34,254 nucleotides of DNA from Acidobacteriota bacterium (GTDB lineage: Bacteria > Acidobacteriota > UBA6911): positions 1 through 34,254 of the forward strand of contig JACADW010000343.1 of NCBI GenBank assembly GCA_013388445.1, read 5' to 3'. The first letter of the stretch is position 1; the number at the start of each line of letters is the position of its first letter. Position numbers and translations under genes: made by a program. This document shows positions 9,175-18,127 of the stretch, piece by piece. The notes under the pieces are model-generated. The model was not told the DNA's origin, made no database searches, and was given only the letters and a program-made list of their open reading frames with translations.

Positions 9175-9582
9175 CTACTTGAGCGTGATCACTTCGGCCA
9201 GCAGTTCCCGTTCTCTGGGTGTCACTTTCAAGTCGGCCCTGAAGTTGTTGCACTCGACGCTGGAGAGAAAATAGGCGTCGCCATAGCGGTGAAACGTCGC
9301 CCGGCCACCTGGATGGCGCGAAAGACCCTGATTCGGCATTGTCATCACCCACCGAAGGGCCTCACCATCGCCGCGGCGAATGAAGATTGCCGATGCCGTG
9401 GCGGCGTAAACCGTCGGGCTCTGCATCTCGAAGACATAGTCCCCGGCAGAATACAACTCCTTGCCGACGTAGAATGCAAATGGAACGTTGATCCTCAGCG
9501 CCTGCGGACCGGCGGCTGCCGCGCCGGCAGTCCCGAACAGAACCGCACCCAACACCATCCATGCTGTAATCGATCTTTTCAT
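9175..9582 (-). CDS. Short secreted protein of unknown function
   Basis: A 135-residue protein with a clear Sec signal peptide (MKRSITAWMVLGAVLFGTAGAAAAG). The mature part reads LRINVPFAFYVGKELYSAGD followed by beta-strand-like segments. Small secreted proteins with this 'VPFAFYVG...AGDY' pattern are frequent in Acidobacteriota, but I know of no established function. The start at 9582 has a strong AGGAGG site upstream on the minus strand; the longer frame to 9690 lacks one. It stands alone, about 760 bases from the next gene. Confidence 0.8.
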   Translation of the reverse strand: MKRSITAWMVLGAVLFGTAGAAAAGPQALRINVPFAFYVGKELYSAGDYVFEMQSPTVYAATASAIFIRRGDGEALRWVMTMPNQGLSRHPGGRATFHRYGDAYFLSSVECNNFRADLKVTPRERELLAEVITLK

Positions 9583-10341
9583 TGACCTACCCTCCTGCTG
9601 ATATGCCGGCATTCCTCTCAGAACCGGCGTGTTGCACCTTGTTTCCGCATACCCGTGTGTGATGACGGATAGCAGGCGTGCAGAGTTCATTAGGTTTGAG
9701 TGAGGTTCTTCTTAGCTTGCGGTAGCTATCACATCAACGGCCCGGCGGTTCGTCGGGTTCCCAAGGAAGGCTGTTGCCGGCAGCGAGGTGATCGCACTTG
9801 CGTGGGCTCAGCTTGATGCGGGGTATTTGACCCCCCTGCACAATCGGGTCAGTCGGGGGTGATGTTCCCAGGCGGTTCCTGATGGAGGAGCCGTTTAGCG
9901 CCGGGGTGCACCGGATGACGCATGCAAATGCTCCCGGGTGGGGCGGGTGCGGGTGCCCGGCTTGGCTGAGGGGTCCTGCCTGTTTCGCCGGCAGGACGAC
10001 GATCCTATCGTAATCCGCGGCGCACTCGTGGACCCTGCGTCGAACCCGGGATCTCGAGACCCGCCCACAGCAGCGTGCGCTCCACGCGCCCTGTGAAGCC
10101 ACGAAGGCTCAGTTGGATATCCTTCGAGCGGGCCTGCGCACCAGGGAGTGGTAAACTCGGGGTGTCACATGCGGGCGCGGATAGCGGGTTCGCAATAGCT
10201 GCCCGGCTCAACGGCTTGCGAAGTGATCTGCCGGCATTTCGGGAAGAGCGGGGTCTGGGGTCTTCCGAAGGGGGTCTGAAATCCGAGCCCTGGCGCCGGG
10301 TGGCAGGGATTCAGCCCCAGTCCCGATTGGAGGGCACGGTC
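9583..10341. other. Divergent intergenic gap, no gene recognised
   Basis: About 760 bases lie between two divergent secreted-protein genes. Around 9833-9860 there is an imperfect inverted repeat (TTTGACCCCCC against GTCGGGGGT), which resembles the end of an insertion element, but no transposase or partner end was found. Only the GGAGGG site at 10329-10334 can be tied to a gene. Confidence 0.4.
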
Positions 10342-11193
10342 ATGAAACGGATGCTTGTGCTGCCTTTGGCCGGGTTGGCCGGACTCGCCGTGCTGCTTTC
10401 CGGCGTGCCGGCGAAGGAGGAGAAACTCAAGCCCGAAGACCTTGTCGCGAGGCACTTGGCGGCCCTCGGAAGCGCCGAAGCCCGTGCCCGGGTAATGACC
10501 CGGACGGTGGCGGGGACCACGACTTTCACGGTCCGTCTGGGAGGCCACGGACTGGGCGACGGCTCCGCCAACATCCTGTCGGACCGGAAGCGTACACGGA
10601 TCGGCCTGAGATACACCGCCATCGAATATCCCGGCGAGCAACTGGCATTCGACGGGGAGCGCATCAGCGCGGGATTCGTGCAGCCGGGACAGAGGTCTCC
10701 TCTCTCGCAGTTCGTCTACCACCACGACGTCATGATGAGGGAAGGCCTGCTCGGCGGGGCCCTCAACGCGGCATGGGCGCTTCTGGGCGTCGCCGACCGC
10801 CGGCCGAAGCTGGCTTCAACCGGGCTGAAGAAGATAGAAGGGGAGCGGCTGTACGAACTGAGGTACCGGAGCCGTCGCGGCGAAGCGGACCTGCAGATCA
10901 GCCTCTACTTCGAGCCCGAGACCTTCCGTCACGTTCTCACGCAGTACCGCCTGACCCAACCGTCCGGCATGCCCCCCGCTCCGGGTTTGACCGGCCCGAG
11001 GGACGCCTTTCACACCCTGGTCGAGCAGTTTGGGGATTTCAGGGAAGTGGACGGATTGACGCTGCCCCATTCATACAAGCTCGCGTACACGATCGAAGGC
11101 CCGCGCTCCACCTATCTGGCGTGGTGGTCGATTTCCGAAATGAAGATCCTCCACAATCTGAACCTGGAAGACAGTTACTTCGCGGTTCAGTGA
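10342..11193 (+). CDS. Secreted protein of unknown function
   Basis: A 283-residue protein with a Sec signal peptide (MKRMLVLPLAGLAGLAVLLSGVPA, cleavage before KEEKL). The mature region starts KPEDLVARHLAALGSAEARA and then alternates short beta strands, as in periplasmic proteins with a LolA/LolB-like half-barrel. The element VARHLAALG...A is typical of acidobacterial proteins of that general type. This is resemblance rather than a firm assignment. The start at 10342 is preceded by GGAGGG; the open frame continues upstream to 10075 without another site. The stop codon overlaps the end of the convergent nucleotidyltransferase gene by seven bases. Confidence 0.8.
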   Translation: MKRMLVLPLAGLAGLAVLLSGVPAKEEKLKPEDLVARHLAALGSAEARARVMTRTVAGTTTFTVRLGGHGLGDGSANILSDRKRTRIGLRYTAIEYPGEQLAFDGERISAGFVQPGQRSPLSQFVYHHDVMMREGLLGGALNAAWALLGVADRRPKLASTGLKKIEGERLYELRYRSRRGEADLQISLYFEPETFRHVLTQYRLTQPSGMPPAPGLTGPRDAFHTLVEQFGDFREVDGLTLPHSYKLAYTIEGPRSTYLAWWSISEMKILHNLNLEDSYFAVQ

Positions 11194-11579
11194 GCGGTGG
11201 ACGGTCGCGACTGATCGCACTCGTCCGGCTCCTTCGAAAAGACCCAGACCACTTCCCTATCGAGCACGCGTCCGAATCTGCCGCGACCGCGCAGGTTCTC
11301 GAACTGGCGTTCGTCATATGAGAGCATGTCGGCAGGCACCGGCAATTCGGCAAGCTCTCCGCCCGTAATCGCCGCATCAGATCCCTCTGCCCTGATGACC
11401 ACCAAGTCGAGATCGCTGCCCACACCCCAGTCTCCCCGGGCGTACGATCCGAAGTAGCCAATTCGCCTGATGCCCGGGTGCGTCCGGGCCATCCGGCCAG
11501 CCCACACAAGGACGGCCTGTGTCACCGAGGCGGCATCAGGCCACTTGAGAACCGACGAATTCAATGATCTCACGGGCAT
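11187..11579 (-). CDS. mntA: MNT-type nucleotidyltransferase antitoxin
   Basis: A 130-residue minimal nucleotidyltransferase. The signature GSYARGDWGVGSDLDLVVI carries G44-S45 and the metal-binding pair D56/D58. In characterised HEPN-MNT pairs this protein neutralises the HEPN RNase by attaching AMP to it. The gene lies directly downstream of the HEPN gene and overlaps its end. ATG 11579 is used here; TTG 11564 and GTG 11525 are alternatives, since the conserved LKWPD element starts just after both of the first two. Its 3' end overlaps the convergent secreted-protein gene. Confidence 0.85.
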   Translation of the reverse strand: MPVRSLNSSVLKWPDAASVTQAVLVWAGRMARTHPGIRRIGYFGSYARGDWGVGSDLDLVVIRAEGSDAAITGGELAELPVPADMLSYDERQFENLRGRGRFGRVLDREVVWVFSKEPDECDQSRPSTAH

Positions 11580-11931
11580 AGCGGATGGCCTGCTCGCTCT
11601 GCAGCGGGCCGAAATGCTCAAAGGGCGAGCCCTCGGCATGACTATTCGGGTAACGCGTGGGTATGTAAAAGTTATCGAGTACGTGCCCTTTTTCTATGAG
11701 CTCCTGGGGAACGCCGCTCTTCGGTCCCAGTTCTCGGAGCAGCTTGGCAATCACATGCCCCCAGGCCTCCTGACCCTCATGGAGATGGAGGGCCTTCACG
11801 GCCTTCTCCGCCGCTTGCTGCGCGGCGAAGCAAGCCCATTCATGCCGCCCGCACGCTCGAGCCTCTTCCGCATGGATCAGGTCGTTCCTCGCCTGGTTTA
11901 GCCAATCCAGTGCACGGTTCGGCATGAACAT
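11536..11931 (-). CDS. hepT: HEPN-domain toxin
   Basis: A 131-residue all-helical HEPN-domain protein. It shows the pattern WLNQARNDLIHAEEA, FAAQQAAEKAVKALHL and the conserved loop NFYIPTRYPNS. HEPN proteins paired with MNT partners are RNases or RNase-derived toxins active in the cytoplasm. The start may be ATG 11931 or 11925; there is no strong ribosome binding site for either. It is the first gene of the pair, with the MNT gene overlapping its 3' end. The order HEPN then MNT and the overlap support a toxin-antitoxin module. A housekeeping role cannot be excluded from sequence. Confidence 0.85.
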   Translation of the reverse strand: MFMPNRALDWLNQARNDLIHAEEARACGRHEWACFAAQQAAEKAVKALHLHEGQEAWGHVIAKLLRELGPKSGVPQELIEKGHVLDNFYIPTRYPNSHAEGSPFEHFGPLQSEQAIRYAREIIEFVGSQVA

Positions 11932-12117
11932 AGCTTATCACACCGAGAGCGCATGCGCCCAAGGCGGTCGGGAAGACGTCCCGCTCGAGCAGAAAACATC
12001 CTTCCAGGTCCCGACTTCATGATCCGCCCCGATGATGGGATGACCGCAGTCAGGCCTGTCGCGCATGGCAATCGCGCCCCGCTGCCGCATCCGGCAGCCG
12101 CGGCCCGTTTCGCACCC

Positions 12118-13602
12118 TCACTCTCGAAACCGGATGGCGTAAAGATCGGCATCCTTCATGACGAACCGGACGCGCACGGGGAGACCCGCAAGCGCTCCGA
12201 CGCCGCTTCCCCGCTTCCAGGTCACGGTCCTCTCGATGGCGTCCCCGACCAGCGGAATGCAATCCTCGAGCGAATAGCCGGGGACGGGGCGCCCCTGCTC
12301 ATCCTGGATTTCCACGCGCACGCCGCCCGCCGCACCCGTGGAGAAATTCACAACCAGCCTCTTTCCGGCGAAGCGAACCGGCCGGGTCCGCATTTCCCCT
12401 CCGGCAGAGGGGGCGTGGACGGAAACGAACCCGTCCGTGCGCAGCGCATATCTTTCCAGGCGGTTCGATGGCTGGGCGTAGTGGGCCTGCTTGTAGATGG
12501 AGATTTCCGCGGGTCCTGTCGGGACGACGCCGAGGGCGGAAAGCCCCGAGCGAGAGGCCCAGTTGCCGGGGTCCAGTCCGGGACGGATGAATCCCTCCAT
12601 GAAGGTCCGTTCGTAGCGGTTCCCCCCGCGGCTGGTCATGAAGACGGTTTCGGCGCAGTCCGACGCATACCCCTGGCTCACTCCCAACATCCGCGCCTCG
12701 TCGTCGGTCAGGACCTTGCAGCCGGGGACGAAGCGCATCGGCAGCGCAAGACAGATGTGGGGCGCGCGGAAGTAGGGCTGGGTCTGGTTCGTATAGAGGT
12801 GCTCGGGAGGCGTGTCGCCGAAGGTCATCATCACGGGGGCCGACCAGTTCAGCAGATCCGGCGAAGTCGCCCGGCTGATCGTCCGGAAACCCTTGAAGTC
12901 CCCGCCGGTCCAGGTGCGAAAATAGGCTGCATAGCACTTCTCGGCCTCCGACCAGAAGGCGACGTTCTGAGAGTCGAAGGCCCCTTCCCTCACGACCGGT
13001 TCGTCCTTCCACTTCTTCCACCGGATGCCGTCCGCGGACACGAAGACGTAGAGCCCGGTCTTCGATGTCCCGGCCAGCGCCTTGAAGCGCTCGGATGCGT
13101 CCACGCCCGGCCGCTTGTCCAGGAAAGGGGAGAAGTTGTGAGAAAAGGAAGAGCTGCGGTGGAGGATGACATTGTTCAGCCTGGACCCGAGCACCTCATG
13201 GAGCCCCAGATCCGGCTTCACCCAGTGAATGCCGTCGCGGCTTTCAGCATAGCACGTCGATTCAAGCTCGGAGCCGTCCTTCCCGGCCGTGCGGAGTCCG
13301 CGGTAGTACATCCGGTAAAGCGACCCATCGTACATGACGGTCACGTACCCGCTGAACGCGCCTTCCCATGGCCGGTCGAAGGCGAGTCCCGTTCCGGCGG
13401 CACGCGGTTCGTGCAGCCGCAGCCGTGTGCCCTGAAACGCGTCGATAAGGTAATGATCGACGAAGAGCTCCAGCCGCGCAGCGATGTCGATCACGTCCGC
13501 CGCACTTGACGGGCGCGCCCCGACCGTGTGCGGCAGAAGAGTGAGAATCACCCCGATCAGGAAATTGGGGAAAAAGTAGCCTGACACCATTTTCAACACC
13601 AT
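12118..13602 (-). CDS. Secreted beta-propeller glycosidase-like protein
   Basis: A protein of 494 residues with an N-terminal signal (VSGYFFPNFLIGVILTLLPHTVGA). It has repeated propeller-like elements such as YDGSLYRMYYRG, CYAESRDGIHWVKPDLG and VFVSADGIRWKKWKDEP. These 'SxDGIxW' blades are characteristic of glycoside hydrolase-like five-bladed propellers of the GH32/GH43/GH130 type. Catalytic residues are not certain by eye, so it could be a non-catalytic sugar-binding propeller. The C-terminal 120 residues look like a beta-sandwich. It follows the GH36 gene with an overlap or 2-base gap: GTG 13608 overlaps the upstream stop, while ATG 13602 is taken as the start here. The pair is probably one operon for plant or microbial polysaccharide use. 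Confidence 0.78.
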   Translation of the reverse strand: MVLKMVSGYFFPNFLIGVILTLLPHTVGARPSSAADVIDIAARLELFVDHYLIDAFQGTRLRLHEPRAAGTGLAFDRPWEGAFSGYVTVMYDGSLYRMYYRGLRTAGKDGSELESTCYAESRDGIHWVKPDLGLHEVLGSRLNNVILHRSSSFSHNFSPFLDKRPGVDASERFKALAGTSKTGLYVFVSADGIRWKKWKDEPVVREGAFDSQNVAFWSEAEKCYAAYFRTWTGGDFKGFRTISRATSPDLLNWSAPVMMTFGDTPPEHLYTNQTQPYFRAPHICLALPMRFVPGCKVLTDDEARMLGVSQGYASDCAETVFMTSRGGNRYERTFMEGFIRPGLDPGNWASRSGLSALGVVPTGPAEISIYKQAHYAQPSNRLERYALRTDGFVSVHAPSAGGEMRTRPVRFAGKRLVVNFSTGAAGGVRVEIQDEQGRPVPGYSLEDCIPLVGDAIERTVTWKRGSGVGALAGLPVRVRFVMKDADLYAIRFRE

Positions 13603-13604
13603 TT

Positions 13605-15629
13605 TCACGGTTTTGCTTCGAGGAGCAGGTGGTGCTTGAACGCGACGTCAAAGTGCGCGACGGGACCCTTCACCGTGCCGAGATCCGTGCCGTTCTCGTA
13701 GTCCACGACCCGGTACTCGCGGGGCTCGAGCCCGCGCAGCTCGACCTTCCCGCTGAACTCGGCAGCGAAGAAGCCGTAGTACAGCTTCCCGTCCTTGCGC
13801 ACGGCGTGGGTCTCCGGCTGGTCGAAGCCGATGTCGTAGAGCGCCCCCAGGTACTCCCCCTTCGAGAGCATCTTCTCCTTGTAGACGCCGAGCCACTTCG
13901 ACCAGTGCGCCTCGCGCTCAGGCGTGAGGTCGCTTGTGCGCTTTCCGCTGCGCCCCACGGGACCGGAACCCACCGGCCACGTGAACTCCGTGCCGACCAC
14001 CCCGCCCAGAGCGACGGTGGAGGCGAAATCGCGGCCCTCGTCGCTCAATTCGACATGGTCGCCGAAATACGCGATCGAATCGCCATGGAGCGCCTTGAGG
14101 CTCTTGCCCTTGGTGCGCACCTGCCAGGAGCGTCGCGGGTCGGAAGCGACGGACATGTTCATGTACGGCAGCGCGAAGAACGAGAACGCGGTCCCGCACG
14201 GGCAGTATTCGACGACCACGTCCGGCTTGGTCGCGACGGCGGCGTCGAAGATCGCCTTGAAGAAGCCCGGCACGCCTTCCACAGACTCATTGGGATCCTT
14301 GTGTCGATGCGCCGGATTGTAGCAAGGGGGCGCGGCGTTCATGTACTGCCCGTCCAGTTTGAACCCGTCGAATCCCCACACTTTGATCGCCTTGGCGGCC
14401 AGCGCCGCTGCGTCCCCGCGCACTTCGGGAACGGCGGGACACAGGTAGAATGCATTCCAGTAGCTGATCTTCTGCCTGGACCCGTCCTTGTTCAGCAGCA
14501 GCCACTCGGGGTGATTCCTGATCAGGTCGGTGTCCGGGTCCACCGACATGGGCGCCCACCAGAGCTGCGCCTTGAAACCGTCGGCGTGAATGCGGTCGAC
14601 CACGGCGCGCATGTCCTTGTCGCCGGCCGGGAACTTCGTCTTGACGGGATACCAGTCTCCTTCGGCCGTCTGCCACCCGTCATCGAGCGTCACCCAGCGG
14701 AATCCGAGCTTCTTCACGACCGGCAACGCGCCGTAAATCTGGTCGGGCGTGAAGTTCCGGCGGTATCCCCAGGCGCACCAGATCGGCTCGAAGGCATCGG
14801 GCGGCGACTTCGGGAACCGCACTCCCTGGGCGATCATGAGCCTCCGATACTCCGTCAGGGTCGCAAAGTAGTCCCCTTTGTGAACGGAGACGAAGGTTCT
14901 GAACGTATCCAGCGACTGGCCCGGTTCGAGCGTCCGGTTGCACGCGTAGGTTATCGCGAGTTCTGCCGTACTCTCGTCCGGCATCGATACCGGGAGCGAC
15001 ACGAGCTTGGGGACCAGCTCGATGTGCCCGACGCCGATCCCCCCGTCGCGGCGCCACACGTCGACAACCGGCGTGCCGCCGCCGTAGTCGGTGGCGTTCA
15101 TGCCCTGGTAATTATCCTGACGGAAGCCGGCCTTGAGAGGCACGACCCAGGCCGGGCGGTTCTCATACGACCCGGCCTGGAAAGACCAGAAAGGAGCCGC
15201 CTCCTGCCTCGGCGACCGGATCATGTAGTGATGGCCTGTCCACTTGTCGATCTGGAGCGGAGAGCGGCCCGTGTTCGTGTACCGCACCTGCATGATAGCC
15301 GTCCCGGGATAGGCGTCGTATACGGTGGCCCGGACTTCCTTGCGGAGAAACCCTGCAGTTCCGGTCAAAACGTGGCGACGGCCTTTGCCCAGGCTGTCGC
15401 GGACGTCCTCAGTTCTGTTCGTCTGCAGGGGAAAGTCTCTGATTTCCTGACCGCCCGCAGAGACGAATTCCGAAGCCGACCACTCGCTGAGTGCGACGGG
15501 TTGGCCGCTGTACTTCGATACTACCCGGCTGTGGAGATTGCGGTCGAACTCCACGCGGATGCTCCGGCCGTCGACCTGCACCATGGTCTGCGCCGGATCA
15601 GCCAATAGCAAAAGTAGAAGGAATGTCAC
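13605..15629 (-). CDS. GH36-family alpha-galactosidase
   Basis: A 674-residue protein of the GH36 (melibiase) clan. These enzymes release terminal alpha-galactose from oligosaccharides by a retaining mechanism. An N-terminal beta-sandwich is followed by the barrel with GFRWVTLDDGWQ, then GFDGFKLDGQYMNA, where D426 is the expected nucleophile. D497 in SVASDPRRSW is a candidate acid/base. A beta C-terminal domain ends in HHLLLEAKP. The start is GTG 15629, eight bases after AAGGAG, giving a short hydrophobic leader (MTFLLLLLLADPAQT). The open frame continues to 15899 without a ribosome binding site. The propeller glycosidase-like gene is directly downstream and probably co-transcribed. Confidence 0.88.
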   Translation of the reverse strand: MTFLLLLLLADPAQTMVQVDGRSIRVEFDRNLHSRVVSKYSGQPVALSEWSASEFVSAGGQEIRDFPLQTNRTEDVRDSLGKGRRHVLTGTAGFLRKEVRATVYDAYPGTAIMQVRYTNTGRSPLQIDKWTGHHYMIRSPRQEAAPFWSFQAGSYENRPAWVVPLKAGFRQDNYQGMNATDYGGGTPVVDVWRRDGGIGVGHIELVPKLVSLPVSMPDESTAELAITYACNRTLEPGQSLDTFRTFVSVHKGDYFATLTEYRRLMIAQGVRFPKSPPDAFEPIWCAWGYRRNFTPDQIYGALPVVKKLGFRWVTLDDGWQTAEGDWYPVKTKFPAGDKDMRAVVDRIHADGFKAQLWWAPMSVDPDTDLIRNHPEWLLLNKDGSRQKISYWNAFYLCPAVPEVRGDAAALAAKAIKVWGFDGFKLDGQYMNAAPPCYNPAHRHKDPNESVEGVPGFFKAIFDAAVATKPDVVVEYCPCGTAFSFFALPYMNMSVASDPRRSWQVRTKGKSLKALHGDSIAYFGDHVELSDEGRDFASTVALGGVVGTEFTWPVGSGPVGRSGKRTSDLTPEREAHWSKWLGVYKEKMLSKGEYLGALYDIGFDQPETHAVRKDGKLYYGFFAAEFSGKVELRGLEPREYRVVDYENGTDLGTVKGPVAHFDVAFKHHLLLEAKP

Positions 15630-16142
15630 GTTGCAGCTCCTTGTTTGAGGCACACATGTTACCCCGTTGCAGTCGCTTATGCACGGGGCGCGTACCCAAC
15701 CAGTAAGGTATACCCGCAGGTAATGGCCGCGGTTGTTGGACGCCGCAGTAAAAGGCGGGCGACAGGCGAGACCGGAGGCAGCCAAGCTTGATCCTCCCGC
15801 TATGGCGTCTTCAGGCCGCCGACGCCTGCTCTGCCGCACAAGCCCGCAAGGGAGGATATTGTAGTGACGGGGCCGCATCTTCTTCTCGCGGCGGGGCAAG
15901 CGACCGGCAAGACCATCAGCTCTTGACGGTGCGAGGTGTCCGTAGCCACGCCGGCAACCCAGCTTTCCCGGGGCCTTGTCCGGCAGTGCCGGCAGGGGTA
16001 TGGATAACTGACAGCGGTCTCGGACCGCCGAAGCTCTTGCCGTGACAATCAGGGGGCCGTCTTTACCAAGGTCTCAACGGAGAGGCCGGTTGCCCTGCCT
16101 GCAGGGTGATAGTGAAGCAGATCAAGATAGGACCGGCTCCCG
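15630..16142. other. Intergenic gap, no gene recognised
   Basis: About 510 bases separate the alpha-galactosidase start from the radical SAM gene end. There are GC-rich inverted segments near 15950-16000 (GCCGGCA...TGCCGGC) that could fold, but they match no RNA family that I can defend. No coding frame has a start site and plausible composition. Confidence 0.4.
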
Positions 16143-16844
16143 TCACATCCTTTCGAGCCTGACGCCGCGCTCTCTGAGATTCTGCTCGGCATTCCCGAAA
16201 TTGCCGAACTCTTCCCACTCGATCTCTTCATCCGGGAAGATCCGTCCCAAAGCTCGAGAATCCACGGCTCCCGTCATGGCGGCAATCCCATAGGCACCGC
16301 CTCTCCTCCGGAGCTCGCGCGCGGCATTGGTCTGGTAGTGGAATGCGGCACCGTCCGCCCCCGTGATTTCCTGGAACCTCTCGGGCGAGTCGCCCTTTAT
16401 CGTCAGACGGATGTAAGGGCTATGAGGAAGCAGCAGATCCAGCAGATCCGGATTGTATCCGAGCATGATCCCGTTGGTCTCGACGATGAATCTTCCCGGA
16501 AAAGCGAGCAGCACCTCAGCCGGGTGCCTGGCCGACTGCTTGCCCAGGATCGGCTCCGCGCCCGAAATACGAAAGTTCCGTATGCCTTTTCTGGTCGCTT
16601 CCCTCCCGAGCTTCGACACGACCTCCGCGGGCGAGCAGAGGTCTCCCTGCACGGGATTCAGGTTCCTTCGGTAGTTCCAGCAGTAGGCGCAGAGGAGGTT
16701 ACAGCCGACGCTGTCGGCGGTTACCACGCCTCCATAGTGTCCCGACGAGCGAAACCTGTAGTACAGGCGCCGATTCCCGTCCATCACCAGCGCCTCAACT
16801 TCTTCGGAGCGCCGGATCGCGTCAAAAGGCAGGTCGAGCTTCAT
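16143..16844 (-). CDS. Radical SAM protein
   Basis: A 233-residue radical S-adenosylmethionine enzyme. The [4Fe-4S] binding motif CX3CX2C is at C48, C52 and C55 (GCNLLCAYCWNYRRN). The second SAM-binding element is FRISGAEPILG, corresponding to the GGE motif, and a later strand reads FIVETNGIMLG. The size and layout match small stand-alone radical SAM proteins related to activating enzymes. The modification catalysed is not predictable from sequence alone. It is cytoplasmic, with no signal peptide. The gene stands alone; its upstream region contains one copy of a palindromic repeat shared with 21.3 kb. Confidence 0.88.
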   Translation of the reverse strand: MKLDLPFDAIRRSEEVEALVMDGNRRLYYRFRSSGHYGGVVTADSVGCNLLCAYCWNYRRNLNPVQGDLCSPAEVVSKLGREATRKGIRNFRISGAEPILGKQSARHPAEVLLAFPGRFIVETNGIMLGYNPDLLDLLLPHSPYIRLTIKGDSPERFQEITGADGAAFHYQTNAARELRRRGGAYGIAAMTGAVDSRALGRIFPDEEIEWEEFGNFGNAEQNLRERGVRLERM

Positions 16845-16999
16845 CCTGTACGCTCCGAGTCGAAAACGATGTGCTGAGGCGCCGCCGGCGCTTTTCAGCC
16901 ATACCGTGCAGCGGGGCTGCCCGACGGCGCCTGTTCTCGCGCACTACGGGAGCGGTCTTCTGCAAGATCGAGGTATGTTCCAATGATACGAGCCGCGCG

Positions 17000-17034
17000 G
17001 CTCGTTCTCGACGGACGCGCCGTCCGTCACACGA
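17000..17034. repeat. REP-like palindromic repeat, copy A
   Basis: A 35-base unit around the palindrome GACGGAC (17010-17016), GCGCC, GTCCGTC (17022-17028). It is nearly identical to copy B at 21275-21309. A second shared block, GGCGCTTTTCAGCCAT-like, lies upstream at 16881-16906. The unit sits between the radical SAM and HD genes, outside coding sequence. Confidence 0.7.
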
Positions 17035-17086
17035 TTCCCAAAGCCTGTCGCCTCGTGGGCCCGGCGGTCGGTCCGGCCCTCGCGGC

Positions 17087-17677
17087 CTACTTTGCCCCCG
17101 CTGCCAGTTGCTCGAGTTCGCCGACGAGCCGCCCGAATTCGTCAAACATCGGCCCGGCCATCCCGGCCTGCTGGAACGCCGTCACCAGGCTCGCGTAGAA
17201 CCAGAGCTGCTCGGTCTTACCCGCATTGAAACGGGACCAGAGATCGTCGCCCAACCTGCGGTAATCCGCAAGAATGGCGCGCAGGTTGTCGACCTTGTCC
17301 GCCAGCGGGACTCTCAGGGCCGACGGCCCGGCACGCGCTAGTTGCTCGATATAGGCCAGTTTCCGCTGCCACCACGGAGCCTTCGGGCCGCCCGCGTATT
17401 CGCGCGACGTGTCCGTGCACAATTCCACAAGCTCGCGCACGCGCGGGCCGAAGCGGTCCTCGATATCCTTCCGCGTCAATCGCTCGGGGTGGTCTTCCAG
17501 CGTGTCATGCAATAGGGCCGCGACGGCCTCATCCTCGTCGCCCCCGTCCGCCAGAACGAGTGCGCATACGCCCAGAAGATGGGCGACATACGGTATTGGC
17601 GTTCCTTTGCGTCCGTCCTTCCCATGAATATCCATCATGATCCGAAACGCGTCCTCAAACCGCCGGCTGAAGTCCAT
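17087..17677 (-). CDS. SpoT-like HD-domain hydrolase
   Basis: A 196-residue HD-family metal-dependent phosphohydrolase. The pattern GKDGRKGTPIPYVAHLLGV (H33) and AALLHDTLED (H57, D58, with E61/D62) is that of the ppGpp hydrolase domain of RelA/SpoT proteins. There is no synthetase or regulatory domain, so it fits a small alarmone hydrolase that would lower (p)ppGpp or a related nucleotide. A later NLRAILADY element carries another conserved position (DKVDNLRA). The start at 17677 follows GGGAG; the longer frame to 17806 lacks a site. It could also hydrolyse another nucleotide, as some small HD_4 proteins do. Confidence 0.85.
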   Translation of the reverse strand: MDFSRRFEDAFRIMMDIHGKDGRKGTPIPYVAHLLGVCALVLADGGDEDEAVAALLHDTLEDHPERLTRKDIEDRFGPRVRELVELCTDTSREYAGGPKAPWWQRKLAYIEQLARAGPSALRVPLADKVDNLRAILADYRRLGDDLWSRFNAGKTEQLWFYASLVTAFQQAGMAGPMFDEFGRLVGELEQLAAGAK

Positions 17678-18127
17678 GAGTTCGTCTCCCGGTGATGAAG
17701 CAGCGCTATTTCGCCGCCTTCTGTGCCCGCCAGGATTGTAGCGCATCGTGAAGCGCGGGCCCATTCCACTTCTTCCGGAAAAGCGACGCTTGCGTCCGAT
17801 CAACATACCTCTCCGAACACCTTCCGCGGATCAGCACAATCTGCAATCTGCAATTCCGTGAGTCCTTCGTCCATCGCGGCAGGCAATTCCGCAGGAGCAT
17901 CTACATGAAGCTCAGACAACAGCACACGGGATCGCATCGCGCAGCCAATTGACGCCGTCTTCGATCATGCGATCCGCCGGCCTGCACTTGCATCACGACG
18001 AGGCGCACATACCGACCGGATGCCGGTGATAAGGGTGCCCGGTCGCTCAAGTTCCTTGCCGCGCGACGCCATTCTGGTGATGATGTAGGCGCCGGGTTAT
18101 CGCCGGCGTACCGGAGAGGCCCTGCAA
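17678..18127. other. Intergenic gap between divergent genes
   Basis: No gene is supported. A minus-strand frame of 64 codons (17706-17900) ends just upstream of the HD gene, but it lacks a ribosome binding site and a recognisable motif. GGAGAGG at 18113-18119 belongs to the next gene. Confidence 0.4.

Noticed and set aside
9830-9870. Imperfect inverted repeat resembling an insertion-sequence end
   Set aside because: There is no transposase, partner end or target duplication; it may be chance pairing of G and C runs.
10020-10090. tRNA-like sequence on the minus strand (GGGTTCGAC resembling a T-loop)
   Set aside because: The T-stem pairs poorly, and no anticodon arm or acceptor stem can be built around it.
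13629-15608. 659-codon plus-strand frame
   Set aside because: It is antisense to the GH36 gene, which carries conserved catalytic motifs and a good start site.
15940-16000. Segment resembling the 3' half of a c-di-GMP-I riboswitch on the minus strand (GCTGGGTTGCCGG)
   Set aside because: The required 5' half (AGGGCAAACC and GACGCAAAGCC-like parts) is missing, so there is no basis for a riboswitch call.
17706-17900. 64-codon minus-strand frame just upstream of the HD hydrolase gene
   Set aside because: No ribosome binding site, no family resemblance, and composition typical of a non-coding frame in GC-rich DNA.
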